Of a stretch of 64,000 bases of DNA, positions 55,118-64,000 are shown piece after piece. This stretch comes from Streptacidiphilus jeojiense (lineage in GTDB: Bacteria; Actinomycetota; Actinomycetes; Streptomycetales; Streptomycetaceae). The notes beneath the pieces were generated by a model, which was not told the origin of the DNA, made no database searches, and was given only the letters and a program-made list of their open reading frames with translations. The position numbers and the translations under genes were made by a program. Numbering within the stretch: the first letter of the stretch is position 1; the number at the start of each line of letters is the position of its first letter. Where the stretch lies: assembly GCF_000719095.1 (NCBI RefSeq), contig NZ_JOEH01000033.1, positions 1 through 64,000 of the forward strand. The letters are read 5' to 3'.

Positions 55118-58100
55118 CGTCGGGCAGCGCCTCCGGCGCCGGGGACGGCACGGACTCGGCGGGCACGGCCTCGGCGGCCACCGTCTGCTGAGCCGGCAGT
55201 ATCCGGCGCGGGGGCCGCCGCGGTTCGTCCCGCAGCCGCTGGCTGATCACCTGGGAGATGCCGTCGCCGCGCATGGAGACCCCGTAGAGCGCGTCGGCGC
55301 ACTCCATGGTGAGCTTCTGATGGGTGATCACGATCAGCTGGGAGCTGTCCCGCAACTCCTCCATCAGGCCGATCAGCCGGCGCAGGTTGGTCTCGTCCAG
55401 GGCCGCCTCGACCTCGTCCATCACGTAGAACGGGCTGGGCCTGGCCTTGAAGATGGAGACCAGCAGCGCGACGGCGGTGAGCGAGCGCTCGCCGCCGGAG
55501 AGCAGCGACAGCCGCTTCACCTTCTTCCCCGGCGGCCTGGCCTCCACCTCGATGCCGGTGGTCAGCATGTTGTCGGGGTCGGTGAGGACCAGCCGGCCCT
55601 CGCCGCCCGGGAACAGCCGCGAGAACACGCCTTCGAACTGCGCGGCGGTGTCGTGGTAGGCGGCGGTGAAGACCTGCTCCACCCGCTCGTCCACCTCCTT
55701 GACCACGGTGAGCAGATCGCGCCGGGTGGACTTCAGGTCCTCCAGCTGCTCGCTGAGGAACTGGTGCCGCTCCTCCAGCGCCGCGAACTCCTCCAGCGCC
55801 AGCGGATTGACCTTGCCGAGCTGGGTGTAGGCCTTCTCGGCGGCGCGCAACCGCTTCTCCTGCTCGGCCCGGTCGTACGGGCGCGGCTCCGCGCCCTCGG
55901 CCTGGTCCGTCGGCGGCACCGGCTGGTCCGGGCCGTACTCGGCGAGCAGCCCGTCGGCCTCGATGCCGTGCTCCTCCAGCGCCTTGGCCTCCAACTGCTC
56001 TATCCGCAGCCGCTTCTCCGCGCGCAGCACCTCGTCGCGGTGCACCGAGTCGGTGAGCCGGTCGAGTTCGGCCTTGAGCTCGCGGCTGCGGACCCGCTGC
56101 TGGGACAGCTCGGTGTCGTGGACCGCGCGCTCCTGCTCGGCCTGCTCGCGCTCGCGGGCCGCTGTCCCCAGCGACAGCTCGACGGCCGCGAGCAGCTGCC
56201 GGGCACCGTCGCCGACCGCGGTGGCGACCAGGGCCTCGGCCTGCAGCCGCTGCTGCCGCTGGGCGGCGCGGGCCCGCGCCTCGCGCTCGGCGCGGGCCCC
56301 GCGGTCCAGCGAATCGGCCCTTCCGGCGAGGCCGCGCACCCGCTCCTCATGGGTCCGGACCGAGAGCCTGGCCTCCATCTCGGCCTGCCGGCACTGCGCC
56401 GAGGCCTCGGCGAGCCGGTCCCGCTCGCCGGTGTCGGGCTCCTCGTCGGCCGGCACCTCCTCGGCGGTCAGCAGCCGCTCGCTGAGCTCGGCGAGCTCGG
56501 CCTCGGCCTGCTCCAGCGCGGACTCGGCCTTGTCCGCGGCGGCTCCGAGCCGCTCGGCCTCGCCGGCCGCGCCGCGGGCCTGTCCGCCCAGCCGCCCCAG
56601 CTGTTGGGCCACCGCGGACTTCTCCTTCTCCGCCGCCCGGCGGCGCGCGGTCAGCCCCTCCAGCGCGGACGCCAGCTCCCGGCGGCGCGCGGTGGCCTGC
56701 TCCAGCGCGGCCGCCAGTGCCTCCCGGCGTCCGGACAGCTCCTCCAGTGCGGCGCTCGCCTCGTCCACCGCGGCCTGGGTCTCCAGCAGGCTCGGTGCGG
56801 CGGCGGAGCCCCCGTAGCCGAACCCCCGTCCCAGCAGATCGCCCTCGGCGGTCACCGCGGTCAGCCCCGGGCGGGCGGCGACCAGTGCCTCGGCCTCCGC
56901 CAGGCCGGCGACCAGCAGATAACCGCGCAGCAGCCCGCGCACCACGCCGACCAGCTCGGCCGGACCGTCCACGCACTGCGCCAGTCCGTCCGCCTCCTCG
57001 TCCCCTACTGCCTCTGCTGCACCTGCCTCGGCGGCGATCAGCAGACCGGCCCGGCCGGCGTCCTCCTTGCGCAGCAGCCGCAGCGCCTCGACCGCCGTCG
57101 CGACCCCGTCCACCGCGACCGCGTCGGCCGCGTGCCCCAGCGCCGCCGCGACCGCCGCCTCCGCGCCCGGACGCACCGACAGCAGCGAGGCCGCCGAGCC
57201 GAGCACCCCGACCAGCCCGCCGCCGGCGCCCCGCTCCCCCGCCGCGAGCAGCGCGCCGCTGCCGTCCTTGCGGCGCAGTCCCAGGGCCAGCGCCTCCCGA
57301 CGCGCCGTCAGCCCGGCCCGCTCGCGCTCCACCGAGGCCAGCTCCTCGCGGGCCCGCGACTGCGCCTCCTCCGCCGCGGCCAGCTCCGCCCGTACCTCGC
57401 CCAGCCGCGCCTCGGCCTCCTCGTCGCCCGCGTCGAGCCCGTCGACCTGTGCCTTGAGCAGCTCGTACTCCTCGGCGGCGGCCTCGGCCCGCTCCCGGGC
57501 GGCGTCCCTCGCCTCGGCCAGCCTGCCGATCTCCTCGCCCGCACCGACCGCGCGCGAACGCGCCGCGGCGACCTTGCCCTGCAGCCGGGCCAGCCCCTCC
57601 CGGCGGTCGGCCAGCGCCCGCGCGGCCGCGCGCAGCCGCTGCTCCTCCCCCGCCAGCTCCCGTTCCAGTTCCCCGCGCCGTTCCACCGTCTCGGCGAGCG
57701 CGTAGGACGCCTCCTCCAGCGCCTCCTTGAGCTCGGCCTCCTCCTCGCGGATCCGGGCCGCCTCGCGCTCCATCTCCTCCGGGTCCCGGCCGCGCCGCTC
57801 CTCGCTCTGCGGGCTGCGGGCGTGCCGGACCTGGGCCTCGGCCAGACCGACAGTGCCGCGGACCCGCTCCGCCAGCGAGGACAGCTCGAACCAGGTCTGC
57901 TGGCACTGCTCGACCCGCGGGCCCAGCTGGGCGACCTGCGCCTCCAGCACCGCCTCGCGCTGCTGAACCGCCGTCAGTTCCTGCTCGACCCCGGAGCGCC
58001 GCAGCCGCAGCGCCATCTCGTCGGCGACCTCCTCCTCGACCGCCCGGCGCAGCGTCACCAGGTCGTCGGCGAGCAGCCGCAGCCTGGCGTCGCGCAGGTC

Positions 58101-58760
58101 GGCCTGGATGGTCGCGGCCCTGCGGGCGATCTGGGCCTGCCGGCCGAGCGGCTTGAGCTGCCGCCGCAACTCGCCGACCAGGTCCTGCACCCGGGTCAGG
58201 TTGGCCTGCATCGCGTCCAGCTTCCGCAGCGCCTTCTCCTTGCGCTTGCGGTGCTTGAGGACGCCCGCGGCCTCCTCGATGAAGGCGCGCCGGCCCATCG
58301 GATCGGCGTGCAGCACCGAGTCCAGCTGGCCCTGGCCCACGATGACGTGCATCTCGCGGCCGATGCCGGAGTCGGAGAGCAGTTCCTGGATGTCCAGCAG
58401 CCGGCAGGTGCTGCCGTTGATGGCGTACTCGCTGCCGCCGTTGCGGAACAGCGTCCGCGAGATGGTGACCTCGCTGTACTCGATGGGCAGCGCGCCGTCG
58501 GCGTTGTCGATGGTGAGTGCGACCTCGGCGCGGCCCAGCGGGGTGCGTCCGCTGGTGCCGGCGAAGATGACGTCCTCCATCTTGCCGCCGCGCAGCGACT
58601 TGGCGCCCTGCTCGCCCATCACCCAGGACAGCGCGTCGACGACATTGGACTTGCCTGAGCCGTTGGGGCCGACCACGCAGGTGATGCCGGGCTCGAAGCG
58701 GAGCGTGGTCGCCGAGGCGAAGGACTTGAACCCACGCAGCGTGAGGCTCTTGAGATGCAC
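55101..58760 (-). CDS. smc: Chromosome segregation protein SMC
   Basis: The condensin ATPase that loops and segregates chromosomes with ScpA/ScpB. The 1219-residue protein has Walker A GPNGSGKS (31-38), long coiled coils rich in Glu, Arg and Ala, a hinge region near residues 510-640, and the C-terminal LSLLSGGERSLTAVALL signature with YVMDEVEAALDETN. A short Pro/Ala tail follows. GTG at 58760 (MHLKSLTLRGFKSF). The gene before it on the same strand is a small coiled-coil protein, with a hairpin between. Confidence 0.96.
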   Translation of the reverse strand: MHLKSLTLRGFKSFASATTLRFEPGITCVVGPNGSGKSNVVDALSWVMGEQGAKSLRGGKMEDVIFAGTSGRTPLGRAEVALTIDNADGALPIEYSEVTISRTLFRNGGSEYAINGSTCRLLDIQELLSDSGIGREMHVIVGQGQLDSVLHADPMGRRAFIEEAAGVLKHRKRKEKALRKLDAMQANLTRVQDLVGELRRQLKPLGRQAQIARRAATIQADLRDARLRLLADDLVTLRRAVEEEVADEMALRLRRSGVEQELTAVQQREAVLEAQVAQLGPRVEQCQQTWFELSSLAERVRGTVGLAEAQVRHARSPQSEERRGRDPEEMEREAARIREEEAELKEALEEASYALAETVERRGELERELAGEEQRLRAAARALADRREGLARLQGKVAAARSRAVGAGEEIGRLAEARDAARERAEAAAEEYELLKAQVDGLDAGDEEAEARLGEVRAELAAAEEAQSRAREELASVERERAGLTARREALALGLRRKDGSGALLAAGERGAGGGLVGVLGSAASLLSVRPGAEAAVAAALGHAADAVAVDGVATAVEALRLLRKEDAGRAGLLIAAEAGAAEAVGDEEADGLAQCVDGPAELVGVVRGLLRGYLLVAGLAEAEALVAARPGLTAVTAEGDLLGRGFGYGGSAAAPSLLETQAAVDEASAALEELSGRREALAAALEQATARRRELASALEGLTARRRAAEKEKSAVAQQLGRLGGQARGAAGEAERLGAAADKAESALEQAEAELAELSERLLTAEEVPADEEPDTGERDRLAEASAQCRQAEMEARLSVRTHEERVRGLAGRADSLDRGARAEREARARAAQRQQRLQAEALVATAVGDGARQLLAAVELSLGTAAREREQAEQERAVHDTELSQQRVRSRELKAELDRLTDSVHRDEVLRAEKRLRIEQLEAKALEEHGIEADGLLAEYGPDQPVPPTDQAEGAEPRPYDRAEQEKRLRAAEKAYTQLGKVNPLALEEFAALEERHQFLSEQLEDLKSTRRDLLTVVKEVDERVEQVFTAAYHDTAAQFEGVFSRLFPGGEGRLVLTDPDNMLTTGIEVEARPPGKKVKRLSLLSGGERSLTAVALLVSIFKARPSPFYVMDEVEAALDETNLRRLIGLMEELRDSSQLIVITHQKLTMECADALYGVSMRGDGISQVISQRLRDEPRRPPRRILPAQQTVAAEAVPAESVPSPAPEALPDVTPAE

Positions 58761-58926
58761 GCCCTGAACCTTCCGCCGGGAGAACCACGCTTCTGCCTGT
58801 CCGAAACTCTATCCGGGCGCACTGCCCCGACCGGAGGACGCGCCAGCTGGTTTCACCTGCGCAGGCAGGGGGCATCCCAGAATCACGAGGGAACGGGCAG
58901 CGGGGGTACGGGGTCGGAACATGACG

Positions 58927-58952
58927 AAGGGACGCCACGATGGGCGTCCCTT
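58927..58952. terminator. Hairpin between the small coiled-coil gene and smc
   Basis: AAGGGACGCC (58927-58936) pairs perfectly with 58943-58952, with a 6-base loop. It lies about 72 bases past the stop of the small gene, and smc begins about 170 bases further on. It probably ends the small gene's transcript, so smc would need its own promoter in 58761-58926. Confidence 0.65.
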
Positions 58953-59023
58953 GCACTATCTGTCAGCGGTGCCGCCGGATCGGACCGGACCGGGGAGTTG
59001 CGGACCCTGGGCCGGAAAGAGGA

Positions 59024-59227
59024 TCAGGAGTAGGCGGGCACCGGCTGGGCTGCGTCGATGCTGCGGAGCAGCTGCTCGTGGTCCGCGACGGCAGACAGCG
59101 CGTCGTTCTCGGCCTGCATCCGAACAAGCTCGGATTCCAGGTCCTGGACTCGCTGCTGGAGACGTCGCATCTCGGAGAGCACGCGGGGGTCGGGGCCACC
59201 GACGTAACCGAGAAGCGCCTTTGCCAT
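59024..59227 (-). CDS. Small conserved coiled-coil protein next to smc
   Basis: A 67-residue protein (MAKALLGYVGGPDPRVLSEM...). Residues about 15-50 form a clear heptad-type helix (RRLQQRVQDLESELVRMQAE). I recall a nearly identical protein encoded next to smc in Streptomyces genomes, starting MAKALLGYVGG. No enzymatic motif. ATG at 59227 with GGAGG about 10 bases upstream. Its function is unknown; partnership with SMC or septation proteins is only a positional inference. Confidence 0.82.
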   Translation of the reverse strand: MAKALLGYVGGPDPRVLSEMRRLQQRVQDLESELVRMQAENDALSAVADHEQLLRSIDAAQPVPAYS

Positions 59228-59589
59228 GATGGATGGTCCTCCACGCTGAGTGACCGACCGATGAAGGTGGGGTCGTGGTTGGGTTCACGCACTCGATGCC
59301 AGCCCTAGCAAGGCGGAACGGGGCCGAACGCCTTGGGCTGTACGTGCGGGTGCGCGGGTTTCCAGCGTCTCACCAAACGCGAAAAGGGTCAACACGATCA
59401 CAGCGTGCTACGCCGACCACATCGCCGGGGCAGTGGATTTACCACACTGCGCGCTGTGGTGCCGGTCGAGTGACCGCCGGTGGCCGGTCGATCACTGCTC
59501 GGTGCGGAGTCAACCACGGACCGGCCGCGAACGCAACCACATGACGGCGGCACGTGCGTCTTTCCGGCAGCGCCGGGAAGCCGTCGGCG
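59228..59589. other. Intergenic region between acyP and the small coiled-coil gene (362 bases)
   Basis: No recognisable gene. It probably contains the promoter of the minus-strand coiled-coil gene; TTGACC on the minus strand (near 59388) is a possible -35 without a good -10. No RNA gene is seen. Confidence 0.45.
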
Positions 59590-59868
59590 TCAGCGGATCG
59601 CGAAGCCGGGGTAACCGCCCTCGGCGCCGCCCCATATCTCGGTGACCCCGTCGACCCTTCCGGGCGTGTCGCCGTGGCGGAGCAGTTCGAGCAGTCGCTC
59701 GCAGTCCTCCCGACTGCCCTCCGCGACCACCTGCACCCGGCCGTCGCCCAGGTTGGAGGCGTATCCGAGGAGTCCGATCTCCAGCGCCCTGGACCGCGTC
59801 CACCAGCGGAATCCGACCTGCTGCACGGCGCCGCGCACCCAGGCGGTCATCCGGACGTCCTCGCTCAT
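59590..59868 (-). CDS. acyP: Acylphosphatase
   Basis: Hydrolyses acyl phosphates. The 92-residue protein has the catalytic Arg in [14 protein letters not shown] and Asn in [17 protein letters not shown], and the terminal YPGFAIR. ATG at 59868 ([13 protein letters not shown]). It is found near smc and mutM in many actinobacteria. It is divergent from the CAP gene. Confidence 0.93.
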   Translation of the reverse strand: MSEDVRMTAWVRGAVQQVGFRWWTRSRALEIGLLGYASNLGDGRVQVVAEGSREDCERLLELLRHGDTPGRVDGVTEIWGGAEGGYPGFAIR

Positions 59869-60022
59869 ATGCGTGATTCTCTCACCGCCGTCTGCACGCA
59901 CTTCCCACGCGACGCACCCCTATGCTCTACGCTCCCCATCATCACCCGTTCGGGTGAGCAGTACCGCAAGCCGCAAGTCCAGCATCCGGTCGGGGGGCCG
60001 AGGAAGAGGGACGGCACCTGCC

Positions 60023-60985
60023 ATGCCCCGTCACGCCCAGGGATCCCAGACATCAGGATCCCAGACACCGGGACCTCAGACGCAGAGCCCTGAGCCGGCT
60101 TCGCACCGCCGCGGTGCGCACGCGGCGAGATCGCACCGCCGGGCCGCGCCCGCGTCACGCAGGCGGCGGAACAGCGGGGTGCCGCGCGCCCTGTTCGCCG
60201 TCAGCGCCACCGCCCTGGCGGTCGGAGCAGGCGGGGTATTCAGCGGCGTGCTGCCGCTGCCGCCCGGTATGCCCGCGAGCCTGGTGGTGGCCGGCGATCC
60301 GGCCAGTGCCAAGCCGCTGGCCACCATCGGCGCCGCACGGACCCCGCAGCCGTCCGGCAGCAGCTTCCGGGCGACCGGCGGGACCAGCACCCGGGACACC
60401 GCGCGGCCGTCGCTCTCGGCCGGCACCGGCAGCCCCTCGGCCAGCGCCTCCGCCAAGGCGTCGGCCCCGGCCAGCGCCACGGCATCGGTGAGCGCCAGCG
60501 CCTCGGCGACGCCGTCGGCCTCCGCCAGCCCCTCCGCGTCGGCCAGTGCCTCCGCCTCCGCCTCGTTCCCGGTCGCGGCCGCCACCGGCGGCGCGACCTC
60601 GGCCATGGCGACCGCCGAGGCCCAGGTCCTCTCCCTGGTCAATGTGCAGCGCGCGGCCAACGGCTGCGACGCCCTCAGCTACTCCGGTCCGCTCACCGTG
60701 CTGGCCCAGAACTTCAGCGCGGAGATGGCCACCCGCGACTTCTTCGACCACACCGACCCGGACGGCAAGACGCCCTGGGACCGGGCCGCGGCTCTGGGCA
60801 TCACCAACCTCGGCGGCGAGAACATAGCCATGGGGCAGCAGACCCCGCAGGACGTGATGACCGCCTGGATGAACAGCGCCGGCCACCGCGCCAACATCCT
60901 CAACTGCTCCTACCACTCGCTGGGCGTCGGGGTGTACTACGGCACCAGCGGCGGCCCGTGGTGGACCCAGGACTTCGGCTACTGA
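60023..60985 (+). CDS. Secreted CAP-domain (SCP/PR1-like) protein
   Basis: A 320-residue protein. The basic, His/Arg-rich N-terminus is followed by a hydrophobic segment (RALFAVSATALAVGAGG, about 55-72) that anchors or exports it. A low-complexity Ser/Ala linker follows (about 130-190), then a C-terminal CAP domain (about 205-320) with FFDHTDPDG, GENIAMG and MNSAGHRANILN, which carry the conserved His/Glu pair. CAP proteins bind lipids, metal or cell-wall components; the function in Streptomyces is not established. The ATG at 60023 is chosen because the frame upstream is antisense to acyP. Confidence 0.88.
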   Translation: MPRHAQGSQTSGSQTPGPQTQSPEPASHRRGAHAARSHRRAAPASRRRRNSGVPRALFAVSATALAVGAGGVFSGVLPLPPGMPASLVVAGDPASAKPLATIGAARTPQPSGSSFRATGGTSTRDTARPSLSAGTGSPSASASAKASAPASATASVSASASATPSASASPSASASASASASFPVAAATGGATSAMATAEAQVLSLVNVQRAANGCDALSYSGPLTVLAQNFSAEMATRDFFDHTDPDGKTPWDRAAALGITNLGGENIAMGQQTPQDVMTAWMNSAGHRANILNCSYHSLGVGVYYGTSGGPWWTQDFGY

Positions 60986-61059
60986 GACCGACTGCGGATT
61001 CCTCCGAGCACCCCGTCGCATGAAAGGCTGGGCGCGGGTCGACAGCTGACGGAGGAACG

Positions 61060-61824
61060 GTGCAGATCAGTCACACCAGTGAGGCGAGTCCGGACGCCGC
61101 CGCGAACGAGGACTTCGTCATCGCCTCGGAGCGGTTCGCGGTGGTCCTGGACGGTGCCACCGACAGCGGGCTGCCCAACGGCTGCGTGCACGGCGTGGCC
61201 TGGCTGGCCCAGCGGCTCGGAACACAGCTGGCCGCGGTGCTGGTCACCGACCCGGAGTCGGACCTGCGCGGGGTGCTGCGCCGCGCGATCCTCGACACCC
61301 GCGCGCTGCACGCCGACTGCGATCTGAGCAATCCCAACAGTCCGTCCGCGACGGTCGCGATCGTCCGGGAGCGCGGCGGGATGCTGGACTGCCTGGTGCT
61401 CGCCGACGCCGCCGTGCTGGTGGAGCGGCGCGACGGCGAGGTGGTCGAACTCACCGACGACCGGGTGGACCACCTCCCCGCGTACGACCGCGAGTCGGTC
61501 AGCCGACTGCGCAACACCGAGGGCGGCTTCTGGGTGGCCGGCGCCGAACCCGCCGCCGCCGAGCAGGCCCTGACGATGAGCCTGCCGCTGGCCGGGATCA
61601 GCCGCTTCCTGCTGGTCAGCGACGGGGTGTCGCGACTGGTGGAGCGCTTCGGCTGGGGCCGGCGGGATCTGCTGGACCTGGTCGAGAAGCAGGGCCCGGC
61701 CGCCGCCGTGCGCGCCGTGCGGGAGGCCGAGCGGGCGATGCCCGAGGGCGGCTTCCGCGGCAAGCGGCACGACGACGCCACCGCGGCGTTCGGGACGACG
61801 TGGACGCGGCCGTTCGCGGCGTGA
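61060..61824 (+). CDS. PP2C-family protein phosphatase-like
   Basis: A 254-residue protein with PPM-type motifs: NEDFVIAS (motif 1), FAVVLDGATDSG (motif 2, metal Asp), VSDGVSRLVERFG (motif 8) and HDDATAAF (motif 11, metal Asp). It is smaller than canonical PP2C and resembles proteins annotated in Streptomyces as serine/threonine phosphatase or hypothetical. GTG at 61060 after GGAGGAAC. It could dephosphorylate a Ser/Thr kinase target; no kinase lies in the window. Confidence 0.8.
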   Translation: MQISHTSEASPDAAANEDFVIASERFAVVLDGATDSGLPNGCVHGVAWLAQRLGTQLAAVLVTDPESDLRGVLRRAILDTRALHADCDLSNPNSPSATVAIVRERGGMLDCLVLADAAVLVERRDGEVVELTDDRVDHLPAYDRESVSRLRNTEGGFWVAGAEPAAAEQALTMSLPLAGISRFLLVSDGVSRLVERFGWGRRDLLDLVEKQGPAAAVRAVREAERAMPEGGFRGKRHDDATAAFGTTWTRPFAA

Positions 61825-61893
61825 AAACGTGGGGCACGCGCACCCCGGCCCCCTCACGGCAGGTGCCGCGAGACCGGATCAGGAGTCCTGCCC

Positions 61894-63024
61894 TTGCTGT
61901 CCTCAGCCCAGCCCCAGTCGTCCCAGCCGCACACCCCGGTGCGCGAGAGCTTCGGCGCCCTCGCGGACGGCACCCCGGTGCACCGGTGGATCCTCACCGA
62001 CGCCCGCGGCACCAGCGCCGCCGTCCTGGAGTACGGCGCGGTGCTGCACACCGTGCACCTGCCCGATCCGGACGGGGGCACGGAGGAGGCGGTGAACGTC
62101 GTGCTCGGCCACCCGGACCTCGGCGGCTATCTCGCGGAGCGGCCGCCCTTCTTCGGCGCGACCATCGGCCGCTTCGGCAACCGCATCGCCGACGGCCGGT
62201 TCACCCTGGACGGCCGCACCCACCAGGTGCCGCTCAGCGACACCCCTCGCGCCAACGCCCTGCACGGCGGCGACCAGGGGTTCGACGCCCGGCTGTGGTC
62301 GGCCGAGCCGGTCGAGGTGGACGGCGGCAGCGGCGTGGAGCTCTCCCTGGTCAGCCCGGACGGCGACCAGGGCTTCCCCGGGACGCTGCGGGCGACGGTG
62401 CGCTACAGCCTCGCCGAGGGGCGGCTACGGATCGACTACCGCGCCACCACCAGCGCGCCCACCGTGGTCAACCTGACCAACCACTCCTACCTGAACCTGG
62501 CCGGCGAGGGCTGCGACAGCGTCCTCGACCATGAGCTCACCCTGGCCGCCGCGGGCTACCTGCCGGTGGACCGGGAGCTGCGCCCGCTCGCGGGGCCGCC
62601 GGCCCCGGTCGCCGGGACACCGTTCGACTTCACCGCGCCCCGGCTGCTGGGCGAGCGCATCCACGACGAGGACGGGCAGCTCGCCATCGCTGGCGGCTAC
62701 GACCACTGCTGGGCGCTGGACGGCGGCCGCACGGACGCTCCGCGGGTGGTCGCCGTACTGCGGCACCCGGGCTCGGGGCGGGTACTGACGCTCTCCACGA
62801 CCGAACCCGGAATCCAGGTCTACAGCGGGAACGGCCTGGACGGCAGCCTGACCGGCCCCTCCGGACGCGGCTACGGCAGGTACTCGGGCGTGGCCCTGGA
62901 GACCCAGCACTTCCCGGACTCCCCCAACCGCGGGGACTATCCGTCCACGGTGCTGCGGCCGGGCGAGGAGTACCGCTCGTGCACGGTGTACGACTTCGGT
63001 GTGCCGGGGTCAGGGGGCAACTGA
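61894..63024 (+). CDS. galM: Aldose 1-epimerase
   Basis: Interconverts alpha and beta hexoses. The 376-residue protein has FGATIGRFGNRIADGRF, the catalytic His region ANALHGGDQGFD and NLTNHSYLNLAG, and the catalytic Glu near VALETQHFPDSPN, all typical of GalM. TTG at 61894 has AGGAG about 8 bases upstream. It ends 20 bases before a palindromic repeat and is convergent with mutM. Confidence 0.93.
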   Translation: MLSSAQPQSSQPHTPVRESFGALADGTPVHRWILTDARGTSAAVLEYGAVLHTVHLPDPDGGTEEAVNVVLGHPDLGGYLAERPPFFGATIGRFGNRIADGRFTLDGRTHQVPLSDTPRANALHGGDQGFDARLWSAEPVEVDGGSGVELSLVSPDGDQGFPGTLRATVRYSLAEGRLRIDYRATTSAPTVVNLTNHSYLNLAGEGCDSVLDHELTLAAAGYLPVDRELRPLAGPPAPVAGTPFDFTAPRLLGERIHDEDGQLAIAGGYDHCWALDGGRTDAPRVVAVLRHPGSGRVLTLSTTEPGIQVYSGNGLDGSLTGPSGRGYGRYSGVALETQHFPDSPNRGDYPSTVLRPGEEYRSCTVYDFGVPGSGGN

Positions 63025-63043
63025 CGGACTGTGGGGGGCTTGT

Positions 63044-63128
63044 CGCGCAGTTCCCCGCGCCCCTGGGGGACTGCAACTGAACCGCTGTGGGTCAGTCGCA
63101 GCACCTCAGGGGCGCGGGGAACTGCGCG
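63044..63128. repeat. Long palindromic repeat, likely bidirectional terminator (copy C)
   Basis: A perfect 22-bp inverted repeat (63044-63065 and 63107-63128) has the same core as copy A (CGCGCAGTTCCCCGCGCCCC in the left arm). The inner bases also pair (GACTGCAACTGA with TCAGTCGCAG, imperfectly). It lies between convergent galM (ends 63024) and mutM (ends 63133), as the other copies lie between convergent pairs. Confidence 0.9.
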
Positions 63129-63132
63129 GAGC

Positions 63133-64000
63133 TCAGCCTCGGGGGCGGGGAAGGCGCTGGCAGCGGGGGCAGAAGTAGCTGGAGCGGTTCATCCAGGCGG
63201 CCCGGCGCATCGGGGTCGCGCAGCGGTTGCAGGGTTCGTTCTCGCGGCCGTAGGCGTCCAGTGCACGGGAGAAGTAGCCGGACTCGCCGTTGACGTTGAC
63301 GTAGAGGCTGTCGAAGCTGGTGCCGCCCACCGCCAGCGCCGCGCCCATCACCTCGCGGGCCGAGGCCAGCAGCAGTGCCGCCTGGGCCCGGGAGAGGGTG
63401 TCGGCGGGGCGTTCGTAGTGCAGCCTGGCGCGCCACAGCGCCTCGTCGGCGTAGATGTTGCCGACGCCGCTGATCAGGGTCTGGTCCAGCAGCGCGCGCT
63501 TCACGCCCGAGCTGCGGCGCCGCAGTGCGGCGAGGAAGGCGTTGTCGTCGAAGCGCGGGTCCATCGGGTCGCGGGCGATGTGCGCCAGCGACAGCGGGGC
63601 CGCCTCGGGATCGCTGGGGTCGGCGTCCTCGACCGCGAGACCGCCGAAGGTGCGCTGATCGACGAAGCGCAGCTCGGTGTCGACCGAGTCGGCGAAGCGG
63701 ATCCTGACCCGCAGGTGGGTCTCGGCGGGAGCGGCCTCGGGCTGGATCAGCAGCTGGCCGCTCATGCCGAGGTGGCCGATCAGCGAGCTGCCGGTGCCGG
63801 GCATGGGCAGCCACAGGTACTTGCCGCGGCGCTGCGCCGGGCCGAGGGTCCGGCCGGCCAGCTGCGCGGCGAAGTCCTCGGCGCCCGCGGTGTGCCGACG
63901 CACCGCACGCGGGTGCAGGACCGTGACCGAGCTGACGGTCCGTCCGCTGACCCACTGGTCGAGGCCGCGGCGGACCACCTCGACCTCGGGGAGTTCAGGC
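63133..64000 (-). CDS. mutM: Formamidopyrimidine-DNA glycosylase (5' end cut by window edge)
   Basis: Removes oxidised purines such as 8-oxoguanine and nicks the strand by beta/delta-elimination. The last bases of the window read [16 protein letters not shown] in frame, so the catalytic Pro is present and only two bases of the ATG lie beyond 64000. Also seen: [22 protein letters not shown] (H2TH region) and the C-terminal zinc finger [10 protein letters not shown] ... YFCPRCQ. Visible length is 288 codons. The gene is intact apart from the edge. Confidence 0.95.
   Translation of the reverse strand, partial: PELPEVEVVRRGLDQWVSGRTVSSVTVLHPRAVRRHTAGAEDFAAQLAGRTLGPAQRRGKYLWLPMPGTGSSLIGHLGMSGQLLIQPEAAPAETHLRVRIRFADSVDTELRFVDQRTFGGLAVEDADPSDPEAAPLSLAHIARDPMDPRFDDNAFLAALRRRSSGVKRALLDQTLISGVGNIYADEALWRARLHYERPADTLSRAQAALLLASAREVMGAALAVGGTSFDSLYVNVNGESGYFSRALDAYGRENEPCNRCATPMRRAAWMNRSSYFCPRCQRLPRPRG

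Noticed and set aside
55320..58658. An 1112-codon open frame opposite smc
   Set aside because: Antisense shadow of a well-recognised gene, with no motif and a Leu/Gln/Arg-rich composition.

Overview
This is high-GC actinobacterial chromosome, almost certainly Streptomycetaceae (Streptomyces or a close relative such as Kitasatospora or Streptacidiphilus). The case rests on gene content and order: whiG, nsdA, four tandem type I signal peptidases, amtB-glnK-glnD and ftsY/smc/mutM lie in the arrangement I know from the Streptomyces core. GTG/TTG starts are common and coding density is high. The genus cannot be fixed from this window.

Layout. Positions 1-240 are the minus-strand promoter and leader of an rRNA operon whose 16S gene lies off the left edge. 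Positions 426-11219 hold an amine/polyamine catabolic block: mmsA, an FAD amine oxidoreductase, two aminoaldehyde dehydrogenases, a class III aminotransferase, and PucR and Lrp regulators. Together these can take putrescine- or diaminopropane-type amines through aminoaldehydes to GABA or beta-alanine, with MmsA draining the semialdehyde to acyl-CoA. A degenerate ABC ATPase with a membrane partner follows (11418-13303). From 13463 to 19574 the minus strand carries rlmN, cdsA, frr, pyrH, tsf and rpsB. Then come an M23 peptidase, a TetR regulator, whiG and the dprA-comM-yraN DNA uptake/recombination group, a DUF2469 gene, a NUDIX hydrolase, four lepB paralogues, and rplS-trmD-rimM-khpA-rpsP. From 33109 to 41613 are a zinc-metalloprotease-like protein, a short-type proS, a methyltransferase, ftsH, a GNAT, ffh and a hexapeptide transferase. 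The nitrogen operon amtB-glnK-glnD (41529-45826) has a near-perfect GlnR box upstream. nsdA, a Prim-Pol-like protein and ftsY lead to an accessory-looking insert (paired ABC exporter, AraC regulator, cupin; 50108-55117). smc, a small coiled-coil gene, acyP, a CAP-domain protein, a PP2C-like phosphatase, galM and mutM complete the window. mutM is cut by the right edge with only two bases of its start codon missing.

The most notable non-coding structure is a family of repeats containing the core GCGCAGTTCC(C/T)CGCGCCCCTG. It occurs at three sites, each between the 3' ends of a convergent gene pair, twice as a long perfect hairpin, which suggests a dispersed bidirectional terminator. Many other gene ends carry strong GC-rich hairpins. 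I saw no insertion sequence, prophage, CRISPR array or tRNA gene. The strongest candidates for new biology are the ABC ATPase lacking the Walker A lysine, the four-gene insert between ftsY and smc, the small coiled-coil gene next to smc, and two Prim-Pol-like paralogues.
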